A DNA stretch of 64,000 bases from CAVTWD01 sp963738325 (GCA_963738325.1 CAVTWD010000011.1:124001-188000), one strand, 5' to 3'; positions 52,113 to 61,381 are shown, counted from the first letter of the stretch. A program made the numbers and translations. The notes: generated from the letters alone by a model not told the origin.

Positions 52113-52789
52113 TGCCAGCCGCCCTCCAGGCGCTGGACTTGTACCGCTTCTTCCATGCTGCTGACGAGGAGACGCTCGCCCTGCGCGGCGTGTCGCTGAC
52201 CGTCGAGTCGGGGACGTTGGTCGCGGTGACGGGTCCGTCGGGCTCGGGCAAGTCCACGCTGCTCGCCTGCCTCGCCGGCCTGGACGAGCCCGACGGGGGC
52301 TCGGTTCGCGTGGCCGGCCAGCCGCTCACCCGCCGTCCCGAGGCCGTCCGGGCCGCTCTGCGCGCTCGCCACATCGGCGTGCTCTTCCAGAACGCCAACC
52401 TGGTCGAGCACCTCTCGGTGGCCGACAACGTGCGCCTCGCCCGCGGGCTGTGCCGCCGCCGGTCCCGCCGCGCCGGCCGACAGGAAGCCATCGCCGCGCT
52501 CCTCGACGCCCTCGACCTTGCCGATCAGGCCACCGCACGCCCGTCCGAGCTGTCCGGAGGCGAGGCGGCCCGCGCTGGGCTCGCAGTGGCCTTGGCCAAC
52601 GATCCCGACGTGGTGCTCGCCGACGAACCCACCGGTGAGCTCGACATCGCTCACCAAGACCGCCTTCTCGAACTCCTGCGGCTCCGCGCCGATAGGGGCG
52701 CGGCGGTCGTCGTCGCGACCCACAGCCCGGAGGTGGCGAAGGTCGCCGATCGGGGACTCCACCTGGTCGACGGTCGGGCCATCGCGTGA
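52103..52789 (+). CDS. ABC transporter ATP-binding protein (MacB/LolD type), first
   Basis: A 228-residue nucleotide-binding subunit. Walker A VTGPSGSGKSTLLACLAG, Q loop IGVLFQNANLVEHL, signature ELSGGEAARAGLAVALANDP (LSGGE), Walker B VVLADEPTGELD and H loop VVVATHSPEVAKV. It starts at ATG 52103, inside the lipoprotein end; an alternative ATG at 52112 overlaps that stop by one base. The second ATPase follows with a GTGA overlap. Cytosolic, energises the permease. Confidence 0.93.
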   Translation: MEVMPAALQALDLYRFFHAADEETLALRGVSLTVESGTLVAVTGPSGSGKSTLLACLAGLDEPDGGSVRVAGQPLTRRPEAVRAALRARHIGVLFQNANLVEHLSVADNVRLARGLCRRRSRRAGRQEAIAALLDALDLADQATARPSELSGGEAARAGLAVALANDPDVVLADEPTGELDIAHQDRLLELLRLRADRGAAVVVATHSPEVAKVADRGLHLVDGRAIA

Positions 52790-53466
52790 GCGACGCGCTC
52801 GTCTGTGCTCACGGCGTCGCCCGCACCTACCGCAGCCGTGCGTCGGCGGTCGTCGCGGTCCACGGCGTCAGCTGCACGGTGTCGGCCGGCGACCGCATCG
52901 CGGTAACGGGACCATCGGGCTCAGGCAAGTCCACCCTGGTCCATTTGCTGGCGGGACTCGACACCCCGACCGTGGGCACCATCGACTGGCCGGCCTTGGG
53001 CGGCCCGGCCCACCTGCGGCCCGGCCCGGTCGCGGTCGTCTTCCAGGGGCCCAGCCTCCTTCCCGCGCTCGACGTCGTCGAGAACGTCGCCCTCCCGCTG
53101 CTGTTGGCCGGCTCGACGCCCGCGGCGGCCATCGCCCAGGCCCACGCCGCACTGGCCCGGCTCGGGCTCGAGGAACTCGCCAGTCGTCTCCCCGAGGAGC
53201 TCTCCGGTGGCCAGGTCCAACGCGTGGCGGTGGCCAGGGCTCTCGTGGCCACGCCCCGGTTGATCCTGGCCGACGAGCCGACCGGTCAACTCGATCACGA
53301 CACCGGAGGTCACGTCATCGACGCGCTCCTCGAAGCCGCCGAGCACGCCGGTGCCGCGCTGGTCGTCAGCACCCATGACCCAGCCGTCGCGGCCCGTATG
53401 GACCAGCAATGGGTGATGACCGACGGACGGTTGGTCGAGGCCAAGGAACCGACATGCTCGCCCTGA
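52786..53466 (+). CDS. ABC transporter ATP-binding protein (MacB/LolD type), second
   Basis: A 226-residue ATPase from GTG 52786. Walker A VTGPSGSGKSTLVHLLAG, Q loop VAVVFQGPSLLPAL, signature LPEELSGGQVQRVAVARALV, Walker B LILADEPTGQLDHD and H loop VVSTHDPAVAARM. It is a paralogue of the first ATPase; both have complete catalytic motifs, so the pair probably forms a heterodimer on one large permease. Overlaps the permease start by 13 nt. Confidence 0.93.
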   Translation: MSDALVCAHGVARTYRSRASAVVAVHGVSCTVSAGDRIAVTGPSGSGKSTLVHLLAGLDTPTVGTIDWPALGGPAHLRPGPVAVVFQGPSLLPALDVVENVALPLLLAGSTPAAAIAQAHAALARLGLEELASRLPEELSGGQVQRVAVARALVATPRLILADEPTGQLDHDTGGHVIDALLEAAEHAGAALVVSTHDPAVAARMDQQWVMTDGRLVEAKEPTCSP

Positions 53467-56114
53467 TGTGGGCCCGGGGCCTGGTGACCCGCCGAGGCGG
53501 GCGGCTCCTCGCGGCAGCGGGTGGGATCGCGCTGGCCGTCGCGCTCTTGACCTCCATCGGCATGTTCCTCGCCTCATCGAGGCGCTCCATGACGGCGAGG
53601 TCGATCGCAAGTGTGGCCGTCGACTGGCAGATCGAAGCCCAGCCCGGTGCCGACCCAGCCGCCATGGCGACATCGGTGGCCGCCTCCCCGGGCGTGGCCT
53701 CGAGCGCGGTCGTGGACTTCGGGAACACCACGGGCTTCGTCTCCACCGTCGCCGGATCCACGCAAACGACCGGACCCGGTGTCGTGCTCGGGCTCCCGGA
53801 CAACTATCGCCGGCTCTTCCCCGGTCAGCTCCGAGACCTGACCGGGGCGACGACGGGCGTGCTGCTGGTACAGCAGACCGCGGCCAACCTCCACGCCAGT
53901 GTGGGCACCACGGTCTCGGTCGGGCGCGTCGGCTTGCCACCCCTCACCCTCCGCGTCGCCGGTGTCGTCGACCTTCCCGCGGCGGACTCCCTGTTCCAGC
54001 GCATCGGCACCGCTTCGACCGCCCAGCCGCAGGCCCCGCCGGACAACGTCCTGGTCCTGCCGTCGAGGCTGTGGCACCAGGCGTTCGACCCGCTCGCCGC
54101 GCTCCGTCCCGACCAAGTCCGCACCCAAGTCCACGTGCGCCTCGATCGACGGCTTCCCGGCGACCCGGCGGCGGCCTACGCGAAGGTGACCGGGGCGGCA
54201 CGCCACCTCGAGCTCCAGCTCGCCGGCGCCGGCCTCGTCGGGGACAACCTCGGCGCCGCGCTGGCGGCGGCCAGGTCCGACGCCGTCTACGCGCAGGCGT
54301 TGTTCCTTCTCCTCGGCGGACCGGGCGCAGTGCTGGCCGCCCTCCTCACCGCCGCCGTGGCCGGGGCGGGCCGGCCGCGGCGCCGCCGCGAGCAAGCCCT
54401 CCTACGGACCCGAGGCGCCACCGTCCGCCAACTCGTCGGGCTCGCCCTCATCGAGGCCGCGCTCGTCGGTGTGGTCGGGGTCGTCCTCGGTCTGGTGGTG
54501 GCGGTCGCCGTCTCCATGGCCACGCACGACACCGGCCGCTTCGGGGGCACCCGAGGGACGATCATGTGGTCAGCATCGGCGGTGGGAGTCGGGCTGCTCA
54601 TCGCGTCCCTGACGATCGCCGTGCCCGCCGCACGCGACGCCAAAGCGCTGTCCGTCGCAAGTGCCCGTCAGCCCGTCGGGCGCGCTGGCGCCCCGCGATG
54701 GCTGCGTTACGGCATCGACGTCGTCCTGCTCGGCGCGGCTGGCATCGTGTTCTGGCTCACCTCACGCTCGGGTTATCAGCTCGTGCTGGCCGTCGAAGGG
54801 GTGCCCACGATCTCGGTCAGCTACTGGTCGCTGTTCGGGCCGCTCCTGTTCTGGGCCGGCGCTGGGCTGCTCGCATGGAGGCTGTGCGACGCGCTGTTAC
54901 GCCACCGCCAAGGCGCAGTGCGCCGGGCCGTCCGACCCGTCGCCGGGTCACTGGCCGGAACCGTGGCCGCCACGATGACCCGCCAACGCCGGCTCCTCGC
55001 GAGCGGAGTCGCACTCCTCGCACTCACGATCGCCTACGCCATCTCGACCTCCGTCTTCAACACCACCTACCGCCACCAGGTTGGCGTCGACGCGCTCCTC
55101 ACCAACGGCGCCGACGTAACGGTCACCGTCCCGCCTGGCTCATCGCCCCCCGCAGGTCTGGCCGCCACGCTCGCTCGCCTTCCCGGCGTGCGCCGCGTGG
55201 AAACCCTCCAACACCGCTACGTCTACGTCGGCGCCGACCTCCAAGACCTCTACGGCGTCGACCCCACGACCATCGTTTCCGCAACCACGCTGCAGGACGC
55301 CTACTTCGGCGGCGGGACGGCGAAAAGACTGATGGCCCAGCTCACGTCAAGACCCGACGCCATCCTGGTCTCCGCCGAAACCGTGCACGACTTCCAACTA
55401 GCGCCCGGCGACCGCGTCACCCTGCGGCTGCAGAACACAGCCACCAACGCCCTGGCCCCCGTCCCGTTCCACTATGTCGGCGTCGCCAAGGAGTTCCCCA
55501 CCGCGCCAAGCGACAGCTTCGTCGTCGCCAACCAGGCCTACATCGCAGCGATGACCGGGTCAGCGGCGGCCAGCACCTACCTCGTCGACACCGGCGGGCA
55601 GCCCGTCACACCAGTCGCCGAACGGGTACGGGCTGCCGTTGGCACCTCGGCCACGGTCACCGACATCGTCTCCAGCCGCCGCATCGTGGGATCAAGCCTG
55701 ACCGCGGTCGACCTCGCCGGCCTCACCAGGATCGAGCTCGGCTTCGCCGTCGCCCTCGCCGCCGCTGCCACCGGGCTCGTTCTGTGGTTGGGCCTCACCG
55801 AACGCCGGCGGGCCTTCACCATCGCCTCCGCCCTCGGCGCCACCCCTCGCCAGCTCGGTGGCTTCGTCTGGAGTGAAGCAGGATTCGTCACCATCGTCGG
55901 CCTCGCCCTGGGCGCCCTGACAGGAGGCATCCAGGCAAACATGCTCACCAAAGTGCTCACCGGGGTCTTCGACCCTCCACCGGCGTCGCTCGCCGTGCCA
56001 TGGCGCTACCTCGCCATCGTCCTGCTCGTGGTCGTGATCGCCGAAGCCGTGGCCGCCCAGGCGACCATCCTCCGAGCCCGTCGCCCATCACTCGAGCTGC
56101 TCCGCGAGACGTGA
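53454..56114 (+). CDS. FtsX/MacB-family ABC permease
   Basis: An 886-residue permease. ATG 53454 (MLALMWARGLVTRRGGRLLA) is inside the end of the second ATPase and preceded by AAGGAAC. TM1 is LLAAAGGIALAVALLTSIGM, then a ~230-residue extracytoplasmic domain, a central membrane block (LFLLLGGPGAVLAALLTAAV, LIEAALVGVVGVVLGLVVAV, further helices to ~510), a second ~220-residue external domain, and a C-terminal FtsX helix set (LGFAVALAAAATGLVLWLGL, GFVTIVGLALGALTGG, WRYLAIVLLVVVIAEAVAAQ). Two FtsX repeats in one chain match the two ATPases. Likely exports or extracts amphipathic compounds rather than importing them. Confidence 0.92.
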   Translation: MLALMWARGLVTRRGGRLLAAAGGIALAVALLTSIGMFLASSRRSMTARSIASVAVDWQIEAQPGADPAAMATSVAASPGVASSAVVDFGNTTGFVSTVAGSTQTTGPGVVLGLPDNYRRLFPGQLRDLTGATTGVLLVQQTAANLHASVGTTVSVGRVGLPPLTLRVAGVVDLPAADSLFQRIGTASTAQPQAPPDNVLVLPSRLWHQAFDPLAALRPDQVRTQVHVRLDRRLPGDPAAAYAKVTGAARHLELQLAGAGLVGDNLGAALAAARSDAVYAQALFLLLGGPGAVLAALLTAAVAGAGRPRRRREQALLRTRGATVRQLVGLALIEAALVGVVGVVLGLVVAVAVSMATHDTGRFGGTRGTIMWSASAVGVGLLIASLTIAVPAARDAKALSVASARQPVGRAGAPRWLRYGIDVVLLGAAGIVFWLTSRSGYQLVLAVEGVPTISVSYWSLFGPLLFWAGAGLLAWRLCDALLRHRQGAVRRAVRPVAGSLAGTVAATMTRQRRLLASGVALLALTIAYAISTSVFNTTYRHQVGVDALLTNGADVTVTVPPGSSPPAGLAATLARLPGVRRVETLQHRYVYVGADLQDLYGVDPTTIVSATTLQDAYFGGGTAKRLMAQLTSRPDAILVSAETVHDFQLAPGDRVTLRLQNTATNALAPVPFHYVGVAKEFPTAPSDSFVVANQAYIAAMTGSAAASTYLVDTGGQPVTPVAERVRAAVGTSATVTDIVSSRRIVGSSLTAVDLAGLTRIELGFAVALAAAATGLVLWLGLTERRRAFTIASALGATPRQLGGFVWSEAGFVTIVGLALGALTGGIQANMLTKVLTGVFDPPPASLAVPWRYLAIVLLVVVIAEAVAAQATILRARRPSLELLRET

Positions 56115-56455
56115 CCTATGAAACCGCCCCGACCATCAACCGTCTCCGCAGGAACGCGCTTGCATAGGCAACCGACCCGTCTGCGCGTCAGGCACCGGCA
56201 AGCGGCACAGCCACGCACGATCAGACCGACCGTCGAAATGCGGTCTCGACCACGCGGGCCTCGCGGTCGCTGGTCTCGCGCTCGGCCCTCACCCGCTCGC
56301 CACGCACCGTGACCAGCTCCGAGCCGGCTTCCATCCAATCTCTCATCCAATCAACTCCGGCCGACTCGGCGGACTGGCCGACCCAACCGCACGAGCGACC
56401 GGACTCCAGCCTGCTCAGCAGACGACAGGCGACTCGGCGGACAGTTGTCAAGACC
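56115..56455. other. Non-coding stretch between the permease and the IS110 array
   Basis: No gene supported. Frames are Arg/Pro-rich without family similarity. Contains a short repeat of TCTCATCCAAT near 56338-56358. The array begins at the CT of GACCCTGTGAAG. Confidence 0.5.
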
Positions 56456-56493
56456 CTGTGAAGAGAATCAGCCTTGAGCGTGGCGCGAGACGT

Positions 56494-57735
56494 TCATGCG
56501 GCAATCTTCCGGAGTGTGACTGCATAGCCGAGGTCCCGGAGTTGTTGGACGAGGCGCTCTTGGTGGCGTGCGGTGTCGCCGCGTCGGGCGAAGTAATCGC
56601 CGCCGAGGTCGCTGTAGTCGACGTTGTTGGTGAGCAGGTGCCAGCAGATGACCAGGATCGAGTGGCCAACCGCGACCGCGGCCTTCTTCTTGCCGATCCG
56701 TCGGGCCAGCCGCCAGAACTGGGCTGACAGGTAGGTGTCACGGGACCGGGCCGCAGACCAGGCGCATTGGTTCAAGATGTCGGCGAGCCACGGGTCGCCT
56801 TTGGTGGTCTTGCCGGAGTGGCGTTTGCCGCCGGTGATGTTGTTGCCCGGCGACATCCCGGCCCAGGAAGCGAGGTGCCCGGCGGTCGGGAAGCGGGTCA
56901 TGTCGACACCGATCTCGGCGATGATGCACTCCGCGGCCCGTTTGCCGACCCCGGTGATGGTGTCGAGGTGGTCGCGGGCCTCAACGAAAGGGACCATCAC
57001 CTCGTCGACTCGTTCGTCGAGCTGGGCGATGGCGGACTCGAGGTGAGCAGTGTGGTCCAGGCACAACCGGATCAGGAGGGCGTGGTGGTCGCGGAACCGT
57101 CCTCGCAGGGCCTCGCGCAACTCGGGGATCTTCTTGCGTAGCACCCCTTTGGCGAGCTCGGCGAGAACCTCGGGGTCGCGCTCCCCGGCAACGAGCGCGG
57201 CCAGCATCGCTCGCCCCGACACACCGAGCACATCGGAGGCGACCGAGTCCAACTTGATGCCGGCGTCCTCCAGGGTCTTGTGGATCCGCTGGCACTCGGA
57301 GGTGTGAGCCTGGACGAGGCGTTTGCGGTAGCGGGTCAGGTCACGCAGCTCCCGGATCGCCACCGGGGGCACGAAACTGGCGCGCAGCAGGCCGTGTTCC
57401 AACAGCTCAGCAAGCCACTCGGCGTCGAGAACATCGGACTTACGACCGGGGAGGATCTTGACGTGGCGGGCGTTGACCAACTTCAGATCGAACCCGCGGT
57501 CTTCGAGCACGTACCACGGTGACTTCCAATACGACCCGGTCGCTTCCATGACGACCTCGGTGACACCCTCGGCGGTGAACCAGTCGGCCATCGCCTCCAG
57601 CTGGGAAGTGAAGGAGCTGAACGTCCGGGTCTCCTTGCGGCGACCCTTGCCGCTCGGATCTGGTGTGCGCACGCAGGCGACCACCTCGTCCTTACCGATG
57701 TCCACCCCGGCGCACCGCTCCACCATCAGGTCCAT
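56494..57735 (-). CDS. IS110-family transposase, unit 1
   Basis: A 413-residue DEDD recombinase that, with a bridge RNA, joins element ends to target. MDLMVERCAGVDIGKDEVVA has the first Asp, VTEVVMEATGSYWKSPWYVL the Glu, and ILPGRKSDVLDAEWLAELLE the paired Asp positions. The Transposase_20 part has LDTITGVGKRAAECIIAEIG and ASWAGMSPGNNITGGKRHSG with the likely nucleophilic Ser in HSGKT. The C-terminal helix is ILVICWHLLTNNVDYSDLGG. Intact. Start ATG 57735 lies about 220 bp from the unit border, leaving the long 5' non-coding end typical of the IS110 group. Confidence 0.95.
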   Translation of the reverse strand: MDLMVERCAGVDIGKDEVVACVRTPDPSGKGRRKETRTFSSFTSQLEAMADWFTAEGVTEVVMEATGSYWKSPWYVLEDRGFDLKLVNARHVKILPGRKSDVLDAEWLAELLEHGLLRASFVPPVAIRELRDLTRYRKRLVQAHTSECQRIHKTLEDAGIKLDSVASDVLGVSGRAMLAALVAGERDPEVLAELAKGVLRKKIPELREALRGRFRDHHALLIRLCLDHTAHLESAIAQLDERVDEVMVPFVEARDHLDTITGVGKRAAECIIAEIGVDMTRFPTAGHLASWAGMSPGNNITGGKRHSGKTTKGDPWLADILNQCAWSAARSRDTYLSAQFWRLARRIGKKKAAVAVGHSILVICWHLLTNNVDYSDLGGDYFARRGDTARHQERLVQQLRDLGYAVTLRKIAA

Positions 57736-57953
57736 CGCCGACCCCCCGTCTGACCATCTTGGAATTTTGGGTGGGCCGGCGGGGTCAACCGATCAACGAC
57801 GCTGTGAAGCGTGTACCTGACGACAATTCGAGGTGCCGGGAAGACCCCTGGCGTCAGTCTGTAAGTCGGGCTCTACCTGCACCAAGGGCAAACGAGCTCA
57901 GCCAGGCCCGACACGATTCTCATCCATCGAGGCGGCCAACGAGCCATGGGGGT
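57736..57953 (-). ncRNA. Candidate bridge-RNA region, unit 1
   Basis: About 218 bp of non-coding DNA upstream of the transposase, conserved in all three units with one substitution. Short inverted pairs such as AAGACCCC/GGGGTC occur on opposite strands, so a structured RNA is plausible, but I did not fold it. Location fits bridge-RNA loci of the IS110 group. Confidence 0.5.
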
Positions 57954-57991
57954 CTGTGAAGAGAATCAGCCTTGAGCGTGGCGCGAGACGT

Positions 57992-59233
57992 TCATGCGGC
58001 AATCTTCCGGAGTGTGACTGCATAGCCGAGGTCCCGGAGCTGTTGGACGAGGCGCTCTTGGTGGCGTGCGGTGTCGCCGCGTCGGGCGAAGTAATCGCCG
58101 CCGAGGTCGCTGTAGTCGACGTTGTTGGTGAGCAGGTGCCAGCAGATGACCAGGATCGAGTGGCCAACCGCGACCGCGGCCTTCTTCTTGCCGATCCGTC
58201 GGGCCAGCCGCCAGAACTGGGCTGACAGGTAGGTGTCACGGGACCGGGCCGCAGACCAGGCGCATTGGTTCAAGATGTCGGCGAGCCACGGGTCGCCTTT
58301 GGTGGTCTTGCCGGAGTGGCGTTTGCCGCCGGTGATGTTGTTGCCCGGCGACATCCCGGCCCAGGAAGCGAGGTGCCCGGCGGTCGGGAAGCGGGTCATG
58401 TCGACACCGATCTCGGCGATGATGCACTCCGCGGCCCGTTTGCCGACCCCGGTGATGGTGTCGAGGTGGTCGCGGGCCTCAACGAAAGGGACCATCACCT
58501 CGTCGACTCGTTCGTCGAGCTGGGCGATGGCGGACTCGAGGTGAGCAGTGTGGTCCAGGCACAACCGGATCAGGAGGGCGTGGTGGTCGCGGAACCGTCC
58601 TCGCAGGGCCTCGCGCAACTCGGGGATCTTCTTGCGTAGCACCCCTTTGGCGAGCTCGGCGAGAACCTCGGGGTCGCGCTCCCCGGCAACGAGCGCGGCC
58701 AGCATCGCTCGCCCCGACACACCGAGCACATCGGAGGCGACCGAGTCCAACTTGATGCCGGCGTCCTCCAGGGTCTTGTGGATCCGCTGGCACTCGGAGG
58801 TGTGAGCCTGGACGAGGCGTTTGCGGTAGCGGGTCAGGTCACGCAGCTCCCGGATCGCCACCGGGGGCACGAAACTGGCGCGCAGCAGGCCGTGTTCCAA
58901 CAGCTCAGCAAGCCACTCGGCGTCGAGAACATCGGACTTACGACCGGGGAGGATCTTGACGTGGCGGGCGTTGACCAACTTCAGATCGAACCCGCGGTCT
59001 TCGAGCACGTACCACGGTGACTTCCAATACGACCCGGTCGCTTCCATGACGACCTCGGTGACACCCTCGGCGGTGAACCAGTCGGCCATCGCCTCCAGCT
59101 GGGAAGTGAAGGAGCTGAACGTCCGGGTCTCCTTGCGGCGACCCTTGCCGCTCGGATCTGGTGTGCGCACGCAGGCGACCACCTCGTCCTTACCGATGTC
59201 CACCCCGGCGCACCGCTCCACCATCAGGTCCAT
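57992..59233 (-). CDS. IS110-family transposase, unit 2
   Basis: A 413-residue protein with the same sequence as the unit 1 transposase; the base difference near 58039 (GAGCTG versus GAGTTG, a Gln codon on the coding strand) is silent. All DEDD and Ser positions are retained. Its transcription can start at the reconstituted RE-LE junction at 59451/59452. Confidence 0.95.
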   Translation of the reverse strand: MDLMVERCAGVDIGKDEVVACVRTPDPSGKGRRKETRTFSSFTSQLEAMADWFTAEGVTEVVMEATGSYWKSPWYVLEDRGFDLKLVNARHVKILPGRKSDVLDAEWLAELLEHGLLRASFVPPVAIRELRDLTRYRKRLVQAHTSECQRIHKTLEDAGIKLDSVASDVLGVSGRAMLAALVAGERDPEVLAELAKGVLRKKIPELREALRGRFRDHHALLIRLCLDHTAHLESAIAQLDERVDEVMVPFVEARDHLDTITGVGKRAAECIIAEIGVDMTRFPTAGHLASWAGMSPGNNITGGKRHSGKTTKGDPWLADILNQCAWSAARSRDTYLSAQFWRLARRIGKKKAAVAVGHSILVICWHLLTNNVDYSDLGGDYFARRGDTARHQERLVQQLRDLGYAVTLRKIAA

Positions 59234-59451
59234 CGCCGACCCCCCGTCTGACCATCTTGGAATTTTGGGTGGGCCGGCGGGGTCAACCGATCAACGACGC
59301 TGTGAAGCGTGTACCTGACAACAATTCGAGGTGCCGGGAAGACCCCTGGCGTCAGTCTGTAAGTCGGGCTCTACCTGCACCAAGGGCAAACGAGCTCAGC
59401 CAGGCCCGACACGATTCTCATCCATCGAGGCGGCCAACGAGCCATGGGGGT
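59234..59451 (-). ncRNA. Candidate bridge-RNA region, unit 2
   Basis: Same 218-bp non-coding 5' region as in unit 1, here with CCTGACAAC. It abuts the RE of unit 3. Confidence 0.5.
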
Positions 59452-59489
59452 CTGTGAAGAGAATCAGCCTTGAGCGTGGCGCGAGACGT

Positions 59490-60731
59490 TCATGCGGCAA
59501 TCTTCCGGAGTGTGACTGCATAGCCGAGGTCCCGGAGTTGTTGGACGAGGCGCTCTTGGTGGCGTGCGGTGTCGCCGCGTCGGGCGAAGTAATCGCCGCC
59601 GAGGTCGCTGTAGTCGACGTTGTTGGTGAGCAGGTGCCAGCAGATGACCAGGATCGAGTGGCCAACCGCGACCGCGGCCTTCTTCTTGCCGATCCGTCGG
59701 GCCAGCCGCCAGAACTGGGCTGACAGGTAGGTGTCACGGGACCGGGCCGCAGACCAGGCGCATTGGTTCAAGATGTCGGCGAGCCACGGGTCGCCTTTGG
59801 TGGTCTTGCCGGAGTGGCGTTTGCCGCCGGTGATGTTGTTGCCCGGCGACATCCCGGCCCAGGAAGCGAGGTGCCCGGCGGTCGGGAAGCGGGTCATGTC
59901 GACACCGATCTCGGCGATGATGCACTCCGCGGCCCGTTTGCCGACCCCGGTGATGGTGTCGAGGTGGTCGCGGGCCTCAACGAAAGGGACCATCACCTCG
60001 TCGACTCGTTCGTCGAGCTGGGCGATGGCGGACTCGAGGTGAGCAGTGTGGTCCAGGCACAACCGGATCAGGAGGGCGTGGTGGTCGCGGAACCGTCCTC
60101 GCAGGGCCTCGCGCAACTCGGGGATCTTCTTGCGTAGCACCCCTTTGGCGAGCTCGGCGAGAACCTCGGGGTCGCGCTCCCCGGCAACGAGCGCGGCCAG
60201 CATCGCTCGCCCCGACACACCGAGCACATCGGAGGCGACCGAGTCCAACTTGATGCCGGCGTCCTCCAGGGTCTTGTGGATCCGCTGGCACTCGGAGGTG
60301 TGAGCCTGGACGAGGCGTTTGCGGTAGCGGGTCAGGTCACGCAGCTCCCGGATCGCCACCGGGGGCACGAAACTGGCGCGCAGCAGGCCGTGTTCCAACA
60401 GCTCAGCAAGCCACTCGGCGTCGAGAACATCGGACTTACGACCGGGGAGGATCTTGACGTGGCGGGCGTTGACCAACTTCAGATCGAACCCGCGGTCTTC
60501 GAGCACGTACCACGGTGACTTCCAATACGACCCGGTCGCTTCCATGACGACCTCGGTGACACCCTCGGCGGTGAACCAGTCGGCCATCGCCTCCAGCTGG
60601 GAAGTGAAGGAGCTGAACGTCCGGGTCTCCTTGCGGCGACCCTTGCCGCTCGGATCTGGTGTGCGCACGCAGGCGACCACCTCGTCCTTACCGATGTCCA
60701 CCCCGGCGCACCGCTCCACCATCAGGTCCAT
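59490..60731 (-). CDS. IS110-family transposase, unit 3
   Basis: Identical 413-residue transposase. Upstream it faces the LE and then the relic rather than another unit, so if the RE-LE junction supplies the promoter this copy would depend on the relic's end for its -35-side sequence. Confidence 0.95.
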   Translation of the reverse strand: MDLMVERCAGVDIGKDEVVACVRTPDPSGKGRRKETRTFSSFTSQLEAMADWFTAEGVTEVVMEATGSYWKSPWYVLEDRGFDLKLVNARHVKILPGRKSDVLDAEWLAELLEHGLLRASFVPPVAIRELRDLTRYRKRLVQAHTSECQRIHKTLEDAGIKLDSVASDVLGVSGRAMLAALVAGERDPEVLAELAKGVLRKKIPELREALRGRFRDHHALLIRLCLDHTAHLESAIAQLDERVDEVMVPFVEARDHLDTITGVGKRAAECIIAEIGVDMTRFPTAGHLASWAGMSPGNNITGGKRHSGKTTKGDPWLADILNQCAWSAARSRDTYLSAQFWRLARRIGKKKAAVAVGHSILVICWHLLTNNVDYSDLGGDYFARRGDTARHQERLVQQLRDLGYAVTLRKIAA

Positions 60732-60949
60732 CGCCGACCCCCCGTCTGACCATCTTGGAATTTTGGGTGGGCCGGCGGGGTCAACCGATCAACGACGCTG
60801 TGAAGCGTGTACCTGACAACAATTCGAGGTGCCGGGAAGACCCCTGGCGTCAGTCTGTAAGTCGGGCTCTACCTGCACCAAGGGCAAACGAGCTCAGCCA
60901 GGCCCGACACGATTCTCATCCATCGAGGCGGCCAACGAGCCATGGGGGT
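60732..60949 (-). ncRNA. Candidate bridge-RNA region, unit 3
   Basis: Third copy of the 218-bp 5' non-coding region, same as unit 2. Confidence 0.5.
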
Positions 60950-61381
60950 CTGTAAGGAGAATCCCCCCGGACCCGTTCAGGCGGCCAGGTTGGTGAGGGT
61001 GACTCCGTAGCCGAGGTCTTGGAGCTGTCGGATGAGTTGGTCGCGGCGTTTGTCGGTGTCGGTGCGTTTGGCGAACCAGTCGCCTCCGAGGTCGTCGTAG
61101 TCGCAGTCGTTGGTGAGGAGGTGCCAGGCGATCACCAGGATCGAGTGGCCGACGGCGACAGCGGCCTTGCGTTTGCCGATGCGACGCACGAGACGCCAGT
61201 ACTTGGGCGACAAGGTAGGTGTTGCGGGTGTGTGATGCCGCGATGGCGCACTGGTTGAGGATCTCGCCGAGCCACCGGCTGCCGTTGTTGGTCTTGCCGG
61301 ACCCCTGTCTGTCAGGCTGACGTGAGACACCTGCGGTAGCCGACCATCCCTGCAGGGCGAGTCTGGAAGACGTAGACCCGA

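Larger units (their letters stand above)
56456..57953 (-). mobile_element. IS110-family array, unit 1 (1498 bp)
   Basis: First of three head-to-tail units with an exact 1498-bp period (the motif AAGAGAATCAG recurs at 56461, 57959 and 59457). The 3' end (RE) is at 56456 (CTGTGAAGAGAATCAGCC) and the 5' end (LE) at 57953. No terminal inverted repeats. Differs from units 2 and 3 at single bases only, e.g. CCTGACGAC versus CCTGACAAC near 57820. Confidence 0.9.
57954..59451 (-). mobile_element. IS110-family array, unit 2 (1498 bp)
   Basis: Directly follows unit 1 with no spacer, so its RE abuts the LE of unit 1 at 57953/57954, the same junction as in a circular IS110 intermediate. Differs from unit 1 by GAGCTG for GAGTTG at about 58039. 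Confidence 0.9.
59452..60949 (-). mobile_element. IS110-family array, unit 3 (1498 bp)
   Basis: Last full unit. Its LE at 60949 meets CTGTAAGGAGAATC, the end of a divergent IS110 relic, exactly where a fourth unit would begin with CTGTGAAGAGAATC. Confidence 0.9.

Noticed and set aside
53468..55876. An 802-residue open frame inside the permease gene
   Set aside because: Arg/Pro-rich shadow in the +1 frame of a strongly supported FtsX permease; no domains.
56115..56451. Short frames on both strands after the permease
   Set aside because: No Shine-Dalgarno, no family, Arg/Pro-rich; treated as non-coding.
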